Source: Desulfobacterales bacterium (GTDB lineage Bacteria > Desulfobacterota > Desulfobacteria > Desulfobacterales > C00003060). From it: a stretch of 51,678 nucleotides of DNA. The notes under the pieces were generated by a model. That model saw only the letters and a program-made list of their open reading frames with translations, was not told the origin of the DNA and made no database searches. The position numbers were made by a program, and so were the translations under genes. This document shows, in pieces, positions 1-9,256 of this stretch (the first letter of the stretch is position 1; every line of letters begins with the position of its first letter). The stretch is taken from the NCBI GenBank assembly GCA_013375375.1, contig JABXJX010000001.1, positions 15,517 through 67,194 of the forward strand, in the 5' to 3' direction.

Positions 1-3
1 GCT

Positions 4-798
4 GTGGCGGAGGCCGCTGTGCCTTCAGAGACAAAAGATACTGAAGCAGGTCCTGACGATTCGCCTGCGGATGCGGCCGGTGAAGAGGATGTTGGCGAAT
101 CGAGCGAGTCGGCTGATGCAGATGATGCTGTGGCGGAGGCCGCTGTGCCTTCAGAGACAAAAGATACTGAAGCAGGTCCTGACGATTCGCCTGCGGATGC
201 GGCTGGTGAGGCAAGCAGCCGATCAGGAAAGAGCCGGTATCTACAGACATACAAGAAGGTCGTTGCAGGTCTTGTTTTTGTACGGGAACATAAAAAGGTC
301 GCTGCAGGTCTTGCTTTTGCGCGGGAACACAAGAAGCTTGTCGCAGGTCTTGTCCTTGTGTTGTGTATACCCCTTGTAGTGTACGGGCTGGAATATTGGC
401 GTATGCATCCGGGAATAGACCATAAAAAGATCGCTACCGCGCGTATCTACCGGGCTCCTATTACGATGGGGGATTCGGGCGGCACGATGGAGGATTCGGG
501 CGGCATTTTGGATCTTGCCACTTTTGTTATACTATTTTCCGAGGATCAGGATCGGACTTATTTGTCGTTAAATATTTCACTCAAGCTGTCGAACAGTAAT
601 ATATCTAAAGAGATAGAGGAGAAAAAGACCCTTTTAAGAGGAGCCATTTACGAGGTTTTAGACAAGGCGGTTAAGGCTGTCAGTCCCCAAATGATGACAA
701 AGGAACAAATGAAGCGGGATATTATTAGCGCGCTTAATGACTTGCTGGTAACCGGGACTATAGATGACGTTTATTTTACCGAATTTTTAGTGGTTTAA
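4..798 (+). CDS. fliL: FliL-like flagellar basal body-associated protein with repetitive acidic N-terminus (5' end may be cut by the window edge)
   Basis: Single TM segment (LVLVLCIPLVVYGL) followed by a C-terminus of FliL type (LRGAIYEVLDKAVKAVSPQMMTKEQMKRDIISALNDLLVTGTIDDVYFTEFLVV); first gene of a flagellar cluster. Confidence 0.6.
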   Translation: MAEAAVPSETKDTEAGPDDSPADAAGEEDVGESSESADADDAVAEAAVPSETKDTEAGPDDSPADAAGEASSRSGKSRYLQTYKKVVAGLVFVREHKKVAAGLAFAREHKKLVAGLVLVLCIPLVVYGLEYWRMHPGIDHKKIATARIYRAPITMGDSGGTMEDSGGILDLATFVILFSEDQDRTYLSLNISLKLSNSNISKEIEEKKTLLRGAIYEVLDKAVKAVSPQMMTKEQMKRDIISALNDLLVTGTIDDVYFTEFLVV

Positions 799-850
799 TA
801 TGAATGTATTGCAACGACATTATACTCTTTAGTCAAGGAGAAAGAATGCC

Positions 851-1147
851 ATGGCAAGCGCAGTCGACATAAAAGTCGCGCTGGGGCAAGGCAATTTGGT
901 CAAAAAGGTACAAAACGTAAAACATCAGACCTTTAGGCGAAAGAAGTTTCCAGCGGTTCGGGATCAAAAGGAGGAGAAGAAAAAAGAGAAAGAGGCATTG
1001 GCGGAGGAATTTGCCGATTCCGACAAAGGCAGAGTTCGCGACGATGGGACAAAAGCTGATTCAGAAAGTGAAGAACAACTCCAAGATTCCGGGAACAAGA
1101 AGAAGAAAAAAAAGGTTCGTGGTGGTCTGGTGGATGTGGTCATTTGA
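851..1147 (+). CDS. small, highly charged, probably disordered protein in flagellar cluster
   Basis: 98-aa ORF with Lys/Glu-rich runs (KEEKKKEKEALAEE, KKKKKKVRGG), tightly packed between flagellar genes. Confidence 0.5.
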   Translation: MASAVDIKVALGQGNLVKKVQNVKHQTFRRKKFPAVRDQKEEKKKEKEALAEEFADSDKGRVRDDGTKADSESEEQLQDSGNKKKKKKVRGGLVDVVI

Positions 1148-1198
1148 TTGCGAATTGTGGAGATCCGCAATCCCAAATCCGAAATCGGGACTTATTAT

Positions 1199-1699
1199 AT
1201 GATCTTGTCAGAAGCCGTAGGGTTTTGGGTGGTCATGCAGGTTGTAGTTGACCTGCTTTTGATCATCTTTTTTATTATCTTTATTAGGCAGTTCAGGGCT
1301 ACCAAGGACAAGCGATCATCATCCGGCTTAGAGCCGTTGCACCGGGTGCTGGAACCCTTGCTGAAAGAGGCTAAAAAAGTGGCCGGGCAATTCGAGACCC
1401 AGATAAAAGAGAAACAGCGTATTATAAGAAGATTGAACGATCACCTCGACAGCCGAATCATCAGCTTGAACCTGTTACTTAGCCGGACTGAGGTTTGCCT
1501 TGCTTCTCATGATAAGGAGTCACGGGGAGAAAGCAACCCCCACAGACACGTTTACGACGTACAGCAGGAGATCATAACACTTGGAGAAAAGGGGTTCGGT
1601 CCTCAGGAGATAGCAAAGCATATGGGGATTTCAAAAGGAGAGGTGACGCTCGTTCTGGAATTGAAAAAAAAGTTCGAGGAAATGGAGAGAAGTAACTAA
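1199..1699 (+). CDS. DUF2802-like membrane-anchored protein
   Basis: N-terminal TM then coiled coil, then C-terminal HTH-like segment ITLGEKGFGPQEIAKHMGISKGEVTLVLELKKKF typical of DUF2802 proteins in flagellar operons; ATG at 1199 preferred over TTG at 1148. Confidence 0.55.
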   Translation: MILSEAVGFWVVMQVVVDLLLIIFFIIFIRQFRATKDKRSSSGLEPLHRVLEPLLKEAKKVAGQFETQIKEKQRIIRRLNDHLDSRIISLNLLLSRTEVCLASHDKESRGESNPHRHVYDVQQEIITLGEKGFGPQEIAKHMGISKGEVTLVLELKKKFEEMERSN

Positions 1700-1720
1700 A
1701 CGTCGCTCCAAACAACCCCA

Positions 1721-2833
1721 ATGGACCCGACAAACCCAATAAACCCAACCAAGCTTATCCTTCAGAGCAAGTCCGGCCAAAGCAAGGTCCTGCCATTTAA
1801 TAAAGGCGAGGTCATTCAGGGAAGAGTCATCAGGCCGATTTCCCCGCATCACACCTTACTTCTATTTGGAAACGAAGAAGTCACTGCTCGGACATCAGTG
1901 CCCCTGCAAGAAGGTCAGATCGCCTTTTTCAAGGTTGAGCAGGTTTCGCCGCAGTATGTCCTGAAATTGATCGAACCGCGAATTGGTGATTTAGGCGGTA
2001 TAGCCGGTTTGTTGACAAGTAATGCTTTGCGTGAATCTCCTTACAAGAGCTTAATTAAAATATTGGCTCCATTCATGCAACCCAGAGAAGAGTCGTCCGT
2101 GTCTAAAGTTCCGAACATGCTGGTGAAGTTATGGGGCTTGATCAATCGTATTTCGTTTCCACCCGAACAAGTGCATCACGGGCCATTTCTTAAATCATTC
2201 ATAGATGGGTCCGGAATGATCTGGGAAAATAAACTCAAGTCCTTCCTGCTTTCTGAGTTTCAATCCATGAATAGCCCGGAGATCCTGATAGAACAGGACT
2301 TGAAAGGCCTGGCATTAAAGATTTTGGCAGATGGTGTGACATATAAGTCGGTTACTACTGAAGCTATTAGCAGATTCATTGATAGCCTTGAACAGTTTCA
2401 ATTGTTGAATGTCTCCAGATTAGAAGGGCAAAGGGAGCTTTTTTTTACGATTCCTCTGCAATTCCACAATCAGTTTGGTTTTGGGGAATTCTTAATCAAG
2501 CTTCCCCGAGAGAGAAAAGATGAAGGGGCCGGCAGAGATGGGAACAAGGTGCTTAGGGTGTCCCTTTTTTTGCAGATGTCCCGTCTTGGGCCGGTCCGTG
2601 CGGATGTTTCAGTCTTGCAAAAAGCTATCAGGGTTGCTTTTTTGGTGTCCGAAGAGGAAATACAATCTCTTTTTAATAATTACGCAGATTTGCTGAAACA
2701 CCAACTTGAAAGGCACGGTTTTTATCTGCAGGAGGTCACATGCCGCTTGCAGGAAGCAAATGTGTTGACTCAGACCTCTTTAGTTGAAGATCTTTTTGAT
2801 TCTGAAGATCACCAGATCAATCTGGTTATATAA
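1721..2833 (+). CDS. FliK-like flagellar hook-length control protein
   Basis: C-terminal segment with VSLFLQMSRLGPVRADVSVLQ...VAFLVSEEEIQSLFNNYADLLKHQLERHGFYLQEVTC resembles the FliK C-terminal domain; position in flagellar cluster. Confidence 0.55.
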   Translation: MDPTNPINPTKLILQSKSGQSKVLPFNKGEVIQGRVIRPISPHHTLLLFGNEEVTARTSVPLQEGQIAFFKVEQVSPQYVLKLIEPRIGDLGGIAGLLTSNALRESPYKSLIKILAPFMQPREESSVSKVPNMLVKLWGLINRISFPPEQVHHGPFLKSFIDGSGMIWENKLKSFLLSEFQSMNSPEILIEQDLKGLALKILADGVTYKSVTTEAISRFIDSLEQFQLLNVSRLEGQRELFFTIPLQFHNQFGFGEFLIKLPRERKDEGAGRDGNKVLRVSLFLQMSRLGPVRADVSVLQKAIRVAFLVSEEEIQSLFNNYADLLKHQLERHGFYLQEVTCRLQEANVLTQTSLVEDLFDSEDHQINLVI

Positions 2834-2871
2834 AAGAACCGGATAAATTATTCTAACGGGTTTAATAGGAC

Positions 2872-3150
2872 TTGAAGATGCCCTCGAAACGAAAAAAGGC
2901 TGCTGCTCTCAAATACAGACCGGAACAGGATAGCGCCCCAAAAATCACCGCAAAGGGCACCGGACTGATTGCGGAGAAGATCATCGATATCGCGCGTAAA
3001 CACGGCGTCCCTGTTAAGGATGATCCTGACCTTGTTGAGGTGTTATCGAGGCTTGATCTTGATGAAGAGATCCCTCCCGAACTCTATGTCATCGTGGCGG
3101 AGCTGCTTGCCTTCATCTACAGCCTGAACCGGAAAAAAGGCTCAAACTAG
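2872..3150 (+). CDS. FlhB C-terminal-domain-like small protein
   Basis: AAALKYRPEQDSAPKITAKGTGLIAEKIIDIARKHGVPVKDDPDLVEVLSRLDLDEEIPPELYVIVAELLAFIY matches the FlhB/EscU cytoplasmic domain pattern without the NPTH cleavage site or TM region. Confidence 0.8.
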   Translation: MKMPSKRKKAAALKYRPEQDSAPKITAKGTGLIAEKIIDIARKHGVPVKDDPDLVEVLSRLDLDEEIPPELYVIVAELLAFIYSLNRKKGSN

Positions 3151-3435
3151 GAAGATTTTTCCCTAATCCCGCAACCCAAACCTGCCATTATTTTTATTTA
3201 GTCTCGCGGTAATTAGAGCATTTCAAAAATATGCCTTTCGCGGTGTTTGTCGTGCCTGGAGATTGCAGATTGAGGTTTCAGATAGTTACTTATATTTCAG
3301 ATAGTTGCGACTTAATAGCCGTGATTGGAGAACAAACCTGCAATCCGCAATCCGCAACCCAAAATCCCCAGGAAGCCTTGGCATCTTCGTTGCATTGGTA
3401 GTGTTCAAAGCTCTCAAAAAGGAGGATCGAGAGGA

Positions 3436-4116
3436 TTGGACATAGGTGTTTTAAATGCTGTCAGGGGCAGCCGCGTTCAAGGGCGCAGGTTTGATATTAT
3501 CTCCAACAATCTTGCCAACGTGGGTACTGCCGGGTTCAAAAAGGACATGCTCACTTTTGACCAGACTCTTCAGGGATCCGTCAGAACCGACCTGCGACAA
3601 GGGAACCTAAGGCTTACAGGCAACTCTCTCGATATTGCATTACATGGTGACGGGTTTTTTGAGATCAGAACTCCCGACGGCGTTCGATATACGCGAAACG
3701 GAAGCTTTTCTCTGAATGCCGATAGTGCGCTTGTCACACAAAACGGTGATCCGGTCTTGGGTGAAAACGGGGTCATTCGTGTAGAAGGCGACAATATCAA
3801 CATCGATACCAAAGGGCAGATAACGGTAGACGAATCAGCGGCGGATACCTTGTCGATTGTCTCATTTGTTCGCCCTGAGCTGCTCCGGAAAGAAGGCTTA
3901 TCCTATTCAGTCTACAATGGTGATCAAAGAGAAATTGTGAAGCCGGAAGAGGTCTTTGTCAAGCAGGGATATCTTGAGGAGTCGAATGTAGTAGTTGTGG
4001 AGGAGATGACCAGGATGATCGAAGCCCTCAGGACTTATGAATCTTACCAGAAGGTCCTTCAGACATTTGATGAGACAACCTACAAATCGGTCAATGATGT
4101 GGGGAGAGTGCAGTAA
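3436..4116 (+). CDS. flgF: flagellar basal-body rod protein FlgF
   Basis: N-terminal rod motif DIISNNLANVGTAGFKKDMLTF and C-terminal EESNVVVVEEMTRMIEALRTYESYQKVLQTFDE; likely TTG start at 3436 with GGAGG/AGAGGA upstream (track ORF begins at 3325). Confidence 0.85.
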   Translation: MDIGVLNAVRGSRVQGRRFDIISNNLANVGTAGFKKDMLTFDQTLQGSVRTDLRQGNLRLTGNSLDIALHGDGFFEIRTPDGVRYTRNGSFSLNADSALVTQNGDPVLGENGVIRVEGDNINIDTKGQITVDESAADTLSIVSFVRPELLRKEGLSYSVYNGDQREIVKPEEVFVKQGYLEESNVVVVEEMTRMIEALRTYESYQKVLQTFDETTYKSVNDVGRVQ

Positions 4117-4314
4117 TCGGGCTTCGCCCAGATTGGAGTAATGGAGTGATGGAGTACAGGAAAGATATACATAATTGTTATTCGAATAACTAATAACGAA
4201 TAACGAATAACGTATGCCGGTACAAATTAACCTTTACTAAAAGCTTTATGATTTTCCGCCACAGGCGGATAGAAATTCCGAGACGTACCAACAACAAGCC
4301 ATGGAGGTGACAAG

Positions 4315-5100
4315 ATGTTAAGGGGATTATGGACAGCTGCTTCAGGAATGGCCGCCCAGCAATTAAATATTGATGTTATTTCACACAACCTGGCCAACGT
4401 AAACACCGTGGGATTCAAGAAAAGTCGTTCCGACTTTCAGGATCTTATGTACCAGACACTTCGTATTGCGGGTGCCACGACAGCCGCAGGCACCCAGCTT
4501 CCAACCGGTATCCAGGTTGGAATGGGTACAAAACCGGCCGGGGTGCACAAGATATTCTCGCAGGGGGACTATAACCAGACGGATAATGAACTTGATCTGG
4601 CAATTGAGGGGAAAGGCTTTTTCAAGGTAGTGAGCAATGATGAAGAGGTCTATACCCGGGCCGGTAATTTCAAGATAGACAGTGAGGGATATATTTGTAC
4701 CTCTGCCGGCGAAAGGCTGCAGCCCGAGATCACAATTGACCCCGAGGCCGTTTCTATTTCTATCGATTCCGGTGGGAAACTTGTGGTCTATGGCCAGGAC
4801 GCAGATGCGCCCCTGAATGAGGAGGATATCAACTTGTATTCATTTCCCAATCCTGCCGGCCTCTACAGCATGGGGCGGAACCTTTATCGGCCTACTGAAG
4901 CCTCCGGGGAGGCTACCGAAGGCGCACCCGGCTTAGACGGCCTCGGCACTATTGCCCAGGGGTATTTGGAAATGTCGAATGTGAATGTGGTCGAGGAGAT
5001 GGTCTCGATGATCGTTGGTCAGCGGGCATACGAGGTAAACTCCAAGGCGATTCAGACTGCCGATAATATGCTCCAGATGGCCAACAATATTAAGAGGTAA
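4315..5100 (+). CDS. flgG: flagellar basal-body rod protein FlgG
   Basis: [50 protein letters not shown]-terminus [43 protein letters not shown]. Confidence 0.97.
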   Translation: MLRGLWTAASGMAAQQLNIDVISHNLANVNTVGFKKSRSDFQDLMYQTLRIAGATTAAGTQLPTGIQVGMGTKPAGVHKIFSQGDYNQTDNELDLAIEGKGFFKVVSNDEEVYTRAGNFKIDSEGYICTSAGERLQPEITIDPEAVSISIDSGGKLVVYGQDADAPLNEEDINLYSFPNPAGLYSMGRNLYRPTEASGEATEGAPGLDGLGTIAQGYLEMSNVNVVEEMVSMIVGQRAYEVNSKAIQTADNMLQMANNIKR

Positions 5101-5101
5101 A

Positions 5102-6079
5102 ATGAGAAATCTCAATGCCATACTACTTGCCGTAATTATTGCTATAGCGGCGGCATTCGGCTTTTGTGAGGCCTGGGCGGATGCGCGGACTTGCGTTGCC
5201 GTGAAGGAGGAGGCCTGGGTCAAAGGCGAAAAGGTCTATTTAAAAGATGTCGCCGGCATAGAGGGCACGACTCGTTTGCAGGAGCGATTAGGTGCGATTT
5301 ATCTTGGCTATGCCCCGAGACCGGCCGGTCACAAGATTTTGAAAGGTTCATGGATTGAATCCAAGATCCGTTCAAAAAGATGGTTGCCGGCAGATATTGC
5401 CGTGAGCATACCGGAGTCCGTCAGGGTCAGCCGGACCTGGCAATCTATCCAGGAGGAAAGATTTTCAGATCTTTTCAATGACTATATGGCCAAGCAGCTC
5501 AAGGGACACGAGGGGGATTTCAGGGTCGGCCGTTTTAAAGTAGTTGGTAACGGCCCGCTTCCTGATGGTGAGATAAGCATTGAACTTGTGCGCCATACTG
5601 ATGGAAAGCTATTTGGATATATTAGCCTGACCGCTATCGTCCGGGTGGACGGCAAGGTCGAGCGGCGGGTTGTGCTGTCAGGGTGGGTAGACAGATTTGA
5701 GAATGTCCTTTGCATAAGGCATTCGCTTAAGCGCAACAGCATTATAACCGAAGAGGATATTTGTATAAAGCGGAGAAATATTTCCAGGTTGCCGTACAAT
5801 GTCCTGACAAGCAAGGAGGAGGTCGTCGGCAAGAGGGTCAAGCACAACCTAAAATCCAATACAGTGATGTTGGCCAATATGGTTGAGGATCCACCGCTGA
5901 TAAAAAGGGGCGACAAGGTTACCATTGTGGCCGAATCACCCACCCTTCTGGTAACAGCCTTGGGTATCGCACGGGGTAAAGGGGGCCTGGGGGATCAGAT
6001 CCGTGTCGAAAACTGTATAAACCGAAAAGAAATAATCGCACGCGTAGTTAATGGATCAACAGTAATGGTCGAATTTTAA
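5102..6079 (+). CDS. flgA: flagellar P-ring formation protein FlgA
   Basis: Signal peptide; SAF-type C-terminus (RHSLKRNSIITEEDICIKRRNISRLP...VVGKRVKHNLKSNTVM...KRGDKVTIVAES); between flgG and flgH. Confidence 0.85.
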   Translation: MRNLNAILLAVIIAIAAAFGFCEAWADARTCVAVKEEAWVKGEKVYLKDVAGIEGTTRLQERLGAIYLGYAPRPAGHKILKGSWIESKIRSKRWLPADIAVSIPESVRVSRTWQSIQEERFSDLFNDYMAKQLKGHEGDFRVGRFKVVGNGPLPDGEISIELVRHTDGKLFGYISLTAIVRVDGKVERRVVLSGWVDRFENVLCIRHSLKRNSIITEEDICIKRRNISRLPYNVLTSKEEVVGKRVKHNLKSNTVMLANMVEDPPLIKRGDKVTIVAESPTLLVTALGIARGKGGLGDQIRVENCINRKEIIARVVNGSTVMVEF

Positions 6080-6130
6080 ATGATGTCAGTTGTCCGTTGT
6101 CAAGAATAAGAATGAAGGTGGATTGATTTT

Positions 6131-6928
6131 ATGAACTATCTCATTTTCGTAAAAAATGCCCTTTTGGGTCAAATTCAAAATTCAAAATTCAAAATTCAAA
6201 ATGCTATAGTTTGTCTTATGATTTTAGGGATGGCGAATTTGTCAGGGTGTTCCACCATTATGCATAAAGCCTCTGCTCGGGCTCCCGGCGGCGATATCCG
6301 GGTCCCACAGCCGGAGAGTTACCCGATCCCGATCCCTGAACCGAGCGAAGGCTCATTATGGGCGGATAGTGGCAGCACCAAGCTGTTTGTGGATATGAGG
6401 GCCAGAGAGGTTGGCGATCTTGTCACTGTGACGATTTCCGAGACTCCAAGCGCCAAGCTGGACGCAAATACCAAGACCAGCCGCGATTCAAGTATTGAAG
6501 CCGGTATCACGGACCTTTTGGGTTATATGAAGGCACTGGAGGAAAAGAACCAGGGGGTTTGGAGTAGCCCCTCAGGCAAATTGGACCGGACAAGCATGTT
6601 CAAGGCGAGTCTCAAACCGAGCTTTGACGGCAAGGGGTCGAGTGATCGAAGCGGAAACGTGATTGCCTCGATTACAGCGCGAGTTGTTCAGGTATTGCCC
6701 AATGCAAATCTTCGCATATTGGGCAAACGTGAGATCAAGGTAAATAACGAGACCCAATACATTACTATTTCAGGAACCATACGCCCGGAAGATATTGCTG
6801 AAGACAATGTAATTCAGTCTACCTATATTGCCGATGCCAGGATAGAATATACGGGCAGGGGCGTAATCGCGGATAAACAGAAGCCGGGTTGGCTTATGCG
6901 AATCCTTGACCATGTGTGGCCGTTTTAG
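6131..6928 (+). CDS. flgH: flagellar L-ring protein FlgH (lipoprotein); true start probably downstream of 6131
   Basis: Lipobox LSGC; GSLWADSGSTKLFVDMRAREVGDLVTVTISE; C-terminus IEYTGRGVIADKQKPGWLMRILDHVWPF. Confidence 0.9.
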   Translation: MNYLIFVKNALLGQIQNSKFKIQNAIVCLMILGMANLSGCSTIMHKASARAPGGDIRVPQPESYPIPIPEPSEGSLWADSGSTKLFVDMRAREVGDLVTVTISETPSAKLDANTKTSRDSSIEAGITDLLGYMKALEEKNQGVWSSPSGKLDRTSMFKASLKPSFDGKGSSDRSGNVIASITARVVQVLPNANLRILGKREIKVNNETQYITISGTIRPEDIAEDNVIQSTYIADARIEYTGRGVIADKQKPGWLMRILDHVWPF

Positions 6929-7035
6929 TCATTGGTCAATGGTCATTAGTCAGTGGTAAGAAATGATTTATCAATGCAAAGTGCAAAATAACCAATGACC
7001 AGTGACCAATGACAAATGATCAATCAGGAGTGAGA

Positions 7036-8220
7036 ATGATGAAAATAATATGCAGGTCGATGGCGGTTACTTCAATTATCTTAACCCTGCTGCTGTCTCT
7101 TTCTGCTGAAGCCCCTGCCGTCAGAATCAAGGACCTATCCTCCATTAAAGGGATAAGGCATAACCAGCTTATCGGATACGGCCTTGTCGTGGGACTGGAC
7201 GGTACGGGAGATAAGGCAGGAACCGATTTTACTGTTCAGTCGCTTGTCAATATGGTCGAGCAGATGGGTATTCACGTGGACAAGAACGATGTAACGGTCA
7301 AGAATGTTGCAGCTGTCATGGTGACAGCCAACATCCCTCCATTTTCAAGGATAGGGAACAAGATAGATGTATTAATATCTTCTGTTGGAGACGCCAAGAG
7401 TTTACAGGGGGGAACGCTCCTTTTGACACCCTTACGCGGTGTGGACCGTAAGGTTTATGCCTTGGCCCAGGGCCCGATCTCCGTGGGCGGGTTTGCCGCC
7501 GGCGGGGCCGCAGGGGGCGGTGTGACCAAGAACCATCCGACTGTGGGCAGGATTTCAAGGGGTGCGACCATTGAGCGGGAAATCCGGGTTTCAATGCAAG
7601 ATAAACAGAACCTCATTATTACTTTGAATAATCCTGATTTTACAACGGCCGTAAGGACCTGCAATGCAATCAATGAAAAGTTTGGCCGGGCGCTTGCTGC
7701 CACGACGGACTCGGGGACCCTTAAGCTTAACATCCCCGAAGATTTTCAAGATCGTGTTGTACAGATGATTGCGATTGTTGAAAATCTTGAGGTCACGCCG
7801 GATATTGTTGCCAAGGTCATTTTGAACGAAAAGACAGGCACAGTGGTCATTGGTGAAAACGTGAGGATTTCCACGGTGGCGGTGGCCCACGGCAATTTGA
7901 GTATCCAGATAAAAGAGCGCACAACAGTGACGCAACCTTTACCTTTTGCGCCGTCTCCGCCGGCCGGTACCGATGCCGCTCAGTTTGAACTTGAGAAAGG
8001 TCCTGTTGTGGCCCCGGGCGGACAGACCGTTGTGTCGCCGGATACGGACGTAACGGTCGAGGAGGAAAAGAACAGGCTCCTCATAGTCCCCAGCGGCAGC
8101 ACGATCGGCGAACTGGTACGTGCCCTTAATGCAATCGGGGTTTCACCAAGAGACCTGATTACCATTTTTCAAACCATAAAGGCCGCCGGGGCGCTTCAGG
8201 CAGAGTTGGAAATTATTTAA
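7036..8220 (+). CDS. flgI: flagellar P-ring protein FlgI
   Basis: VRIKDLSSIKGIRHNQLIGYGLVVGLDGTGDKAGTDFTVQSLVNMVEQMGI; C-terminus LVRALNAIGVSPRDLITIFQTIKAAGALQAELEII. Confidence 0.96.
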   Translation: MMKIICRSMAVTSIILTLLLSLSAEAPAVRIKDLSSIKGIRHNQLIGYGLVVGLDGTGDKAGTDFTVQSLVNMVEQMGIHVDKNDVTVKNVAAVMVTANIPPFSRIGNKIDVLISSVGDAKSLQGGTLLLTPLRGVDRKVYALAQGPISVGGFAAGGAAGGGVTKNHPTVGRISRGATIEREIRVSMQDKQNLIITLNNPDFTTAVRTCNAINEKFGRALAATTDSGTLKLNIPEDFQDRVVQMIAIVENLEVTPDIVAKVILNEKTGTVVIGENVRISTVAVAHGNLSIQIKERTTVTQPLPFAPSPPAGTDAAQFELEKGPVVAPGGQTVVSPDTDVTVEEEKNRLLIVPSGSTIGELVRALNAIGVSPRDLITIFQTIKAAGALQAELEII

Positions 8221-8394
8221 ATGCGGATTGCGGAATGTGGAATAAAGAACGGGGAAGGCGGATTTAGCGCAAGCTTCACTTCGTGTCGGAATGTGGATTT
8301 TGGGTTGTTTTTCTGGAAACGGAAGGATAGGGGCACGGACACGGACACGAATCACGGACACGTTTTTTAATGACCAGTGACCAATGACTAATAT

Positions 8395-8682
8395 ATGGAT
8401 ACAATAACCAACATACATACGGAGTCCGGGATTTCGCCGACCAGTGCCGCACAAAACGCCCGGCTCAAGAAGTCCTGTGCTGATTTTGAATCGATTTTTA
8501 TCTACTATATGTTTAAATCCATGCGAAAGTCCACTCCCCAAAATGGGGTTTTTGGCAACACCCACGGGAGTGAGATTTATAAGTCGATGACGGATCAGGC
8601 CATGTCTGACCATATTGCAAGGGGGAGAGGGATGGGCCTTGGAGAATTGCTTTACAATCAATTGAAAAGGAGCACTAAATAG
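8395..8682 (+). CDS. flgJ: rod-binding protein, FlgJ N-terminal domain type
   Basis: CADFESIFIYYMFKSMRKSTPQNGVFGNTHGSEIYKSMTDQAMSDHIARGRGMGLGELLYNQL. Confidence 0.85.
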   Translation: MDTITNIHTESGISPTSAAQNARLKKSCADFESIFIYYMFKSMRKSTPQNGVFGNTHGSEIYKSMTDQAMSDHIARGRGMGLGELLYNQLKRSTK

Positions 8683-8744
8683 CATCCCGCTTTAGCGAAT
8701 CAGCATTTCATCCGATAAGAAATTTATAAGACAGGAGAACTTGT

Positions 8745-9254
8745 ATGCAAACAGCCATTCAGACCCTTGAAGCCCTCTTCTATGAAAAAATTCTATTATA
8801 TCAAGAACTTGTAGCATGCCTGAAACGGGAACGCGACGCTCTTATTAAGACGGATATGGACGTGCTATGGGAGATCGCAGACGAAAAACAGTCGATCGTA
8901 TCTCGCATAGCAACCGTGCGCGAAAAGATTCTGGCGGCCCTTTCAGAGGCCTCGATAGACCATGGCATGAATGTCTCTTCGTTTAGCCTTGCCGACGTGT
9001 TGGCACTTATTCCACAGGGGCATCGTGCCCGCCGGTTCAAGAAGACTTACCTGTCTCTGGTGGCCTTGAAAGACGAAATCCACCAGCGCAGCCGGGAAAA
9101 TAGACTTTTTATTGAAGAAAGCCTTGATTTTTTGGATGAACTCATCGGGGTTATAGTGGGCGCCGCCGATAAACCAAAGCCTGTTTACAATAATGGTCGA
9201 TCTTTAACCTGCGGCAAACGTCACGCGAACCTGTTACTGCACAAAGAGGTGTAA
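8745..9254 (+). CDS. flgN: FlgN-family flagellar chaperone
   Basis: Helical protein of FlgN size and pattern (LYQELVACLKRERDALIKTDMDVLWEIADEKQSIVSRI) directly upstream of flgK. Confidence 0.75.
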   Translation: MQTAIQTLEALFYEKILLYQELVACLKRERDALIKTDMDVLWEIADEKQSIVSRIATVREKILAALSEASIDHGMNVSSFSLADVLALIPQGHRARRFKKTYLSLVALKDEIHQRSRENRLFIEESLDFLDELIGVIVGAADKPKPVYNNGRSLTCGKRHANLLLHKEV

Positions 9255-9256
9255 CC

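Noticed and set aside
5482-5943. 153-aa minus-strand ORF
   Set aside because: Antisense to flgA; low-complexity Ser/Thr/Leu composition typical of shadow ORFs.
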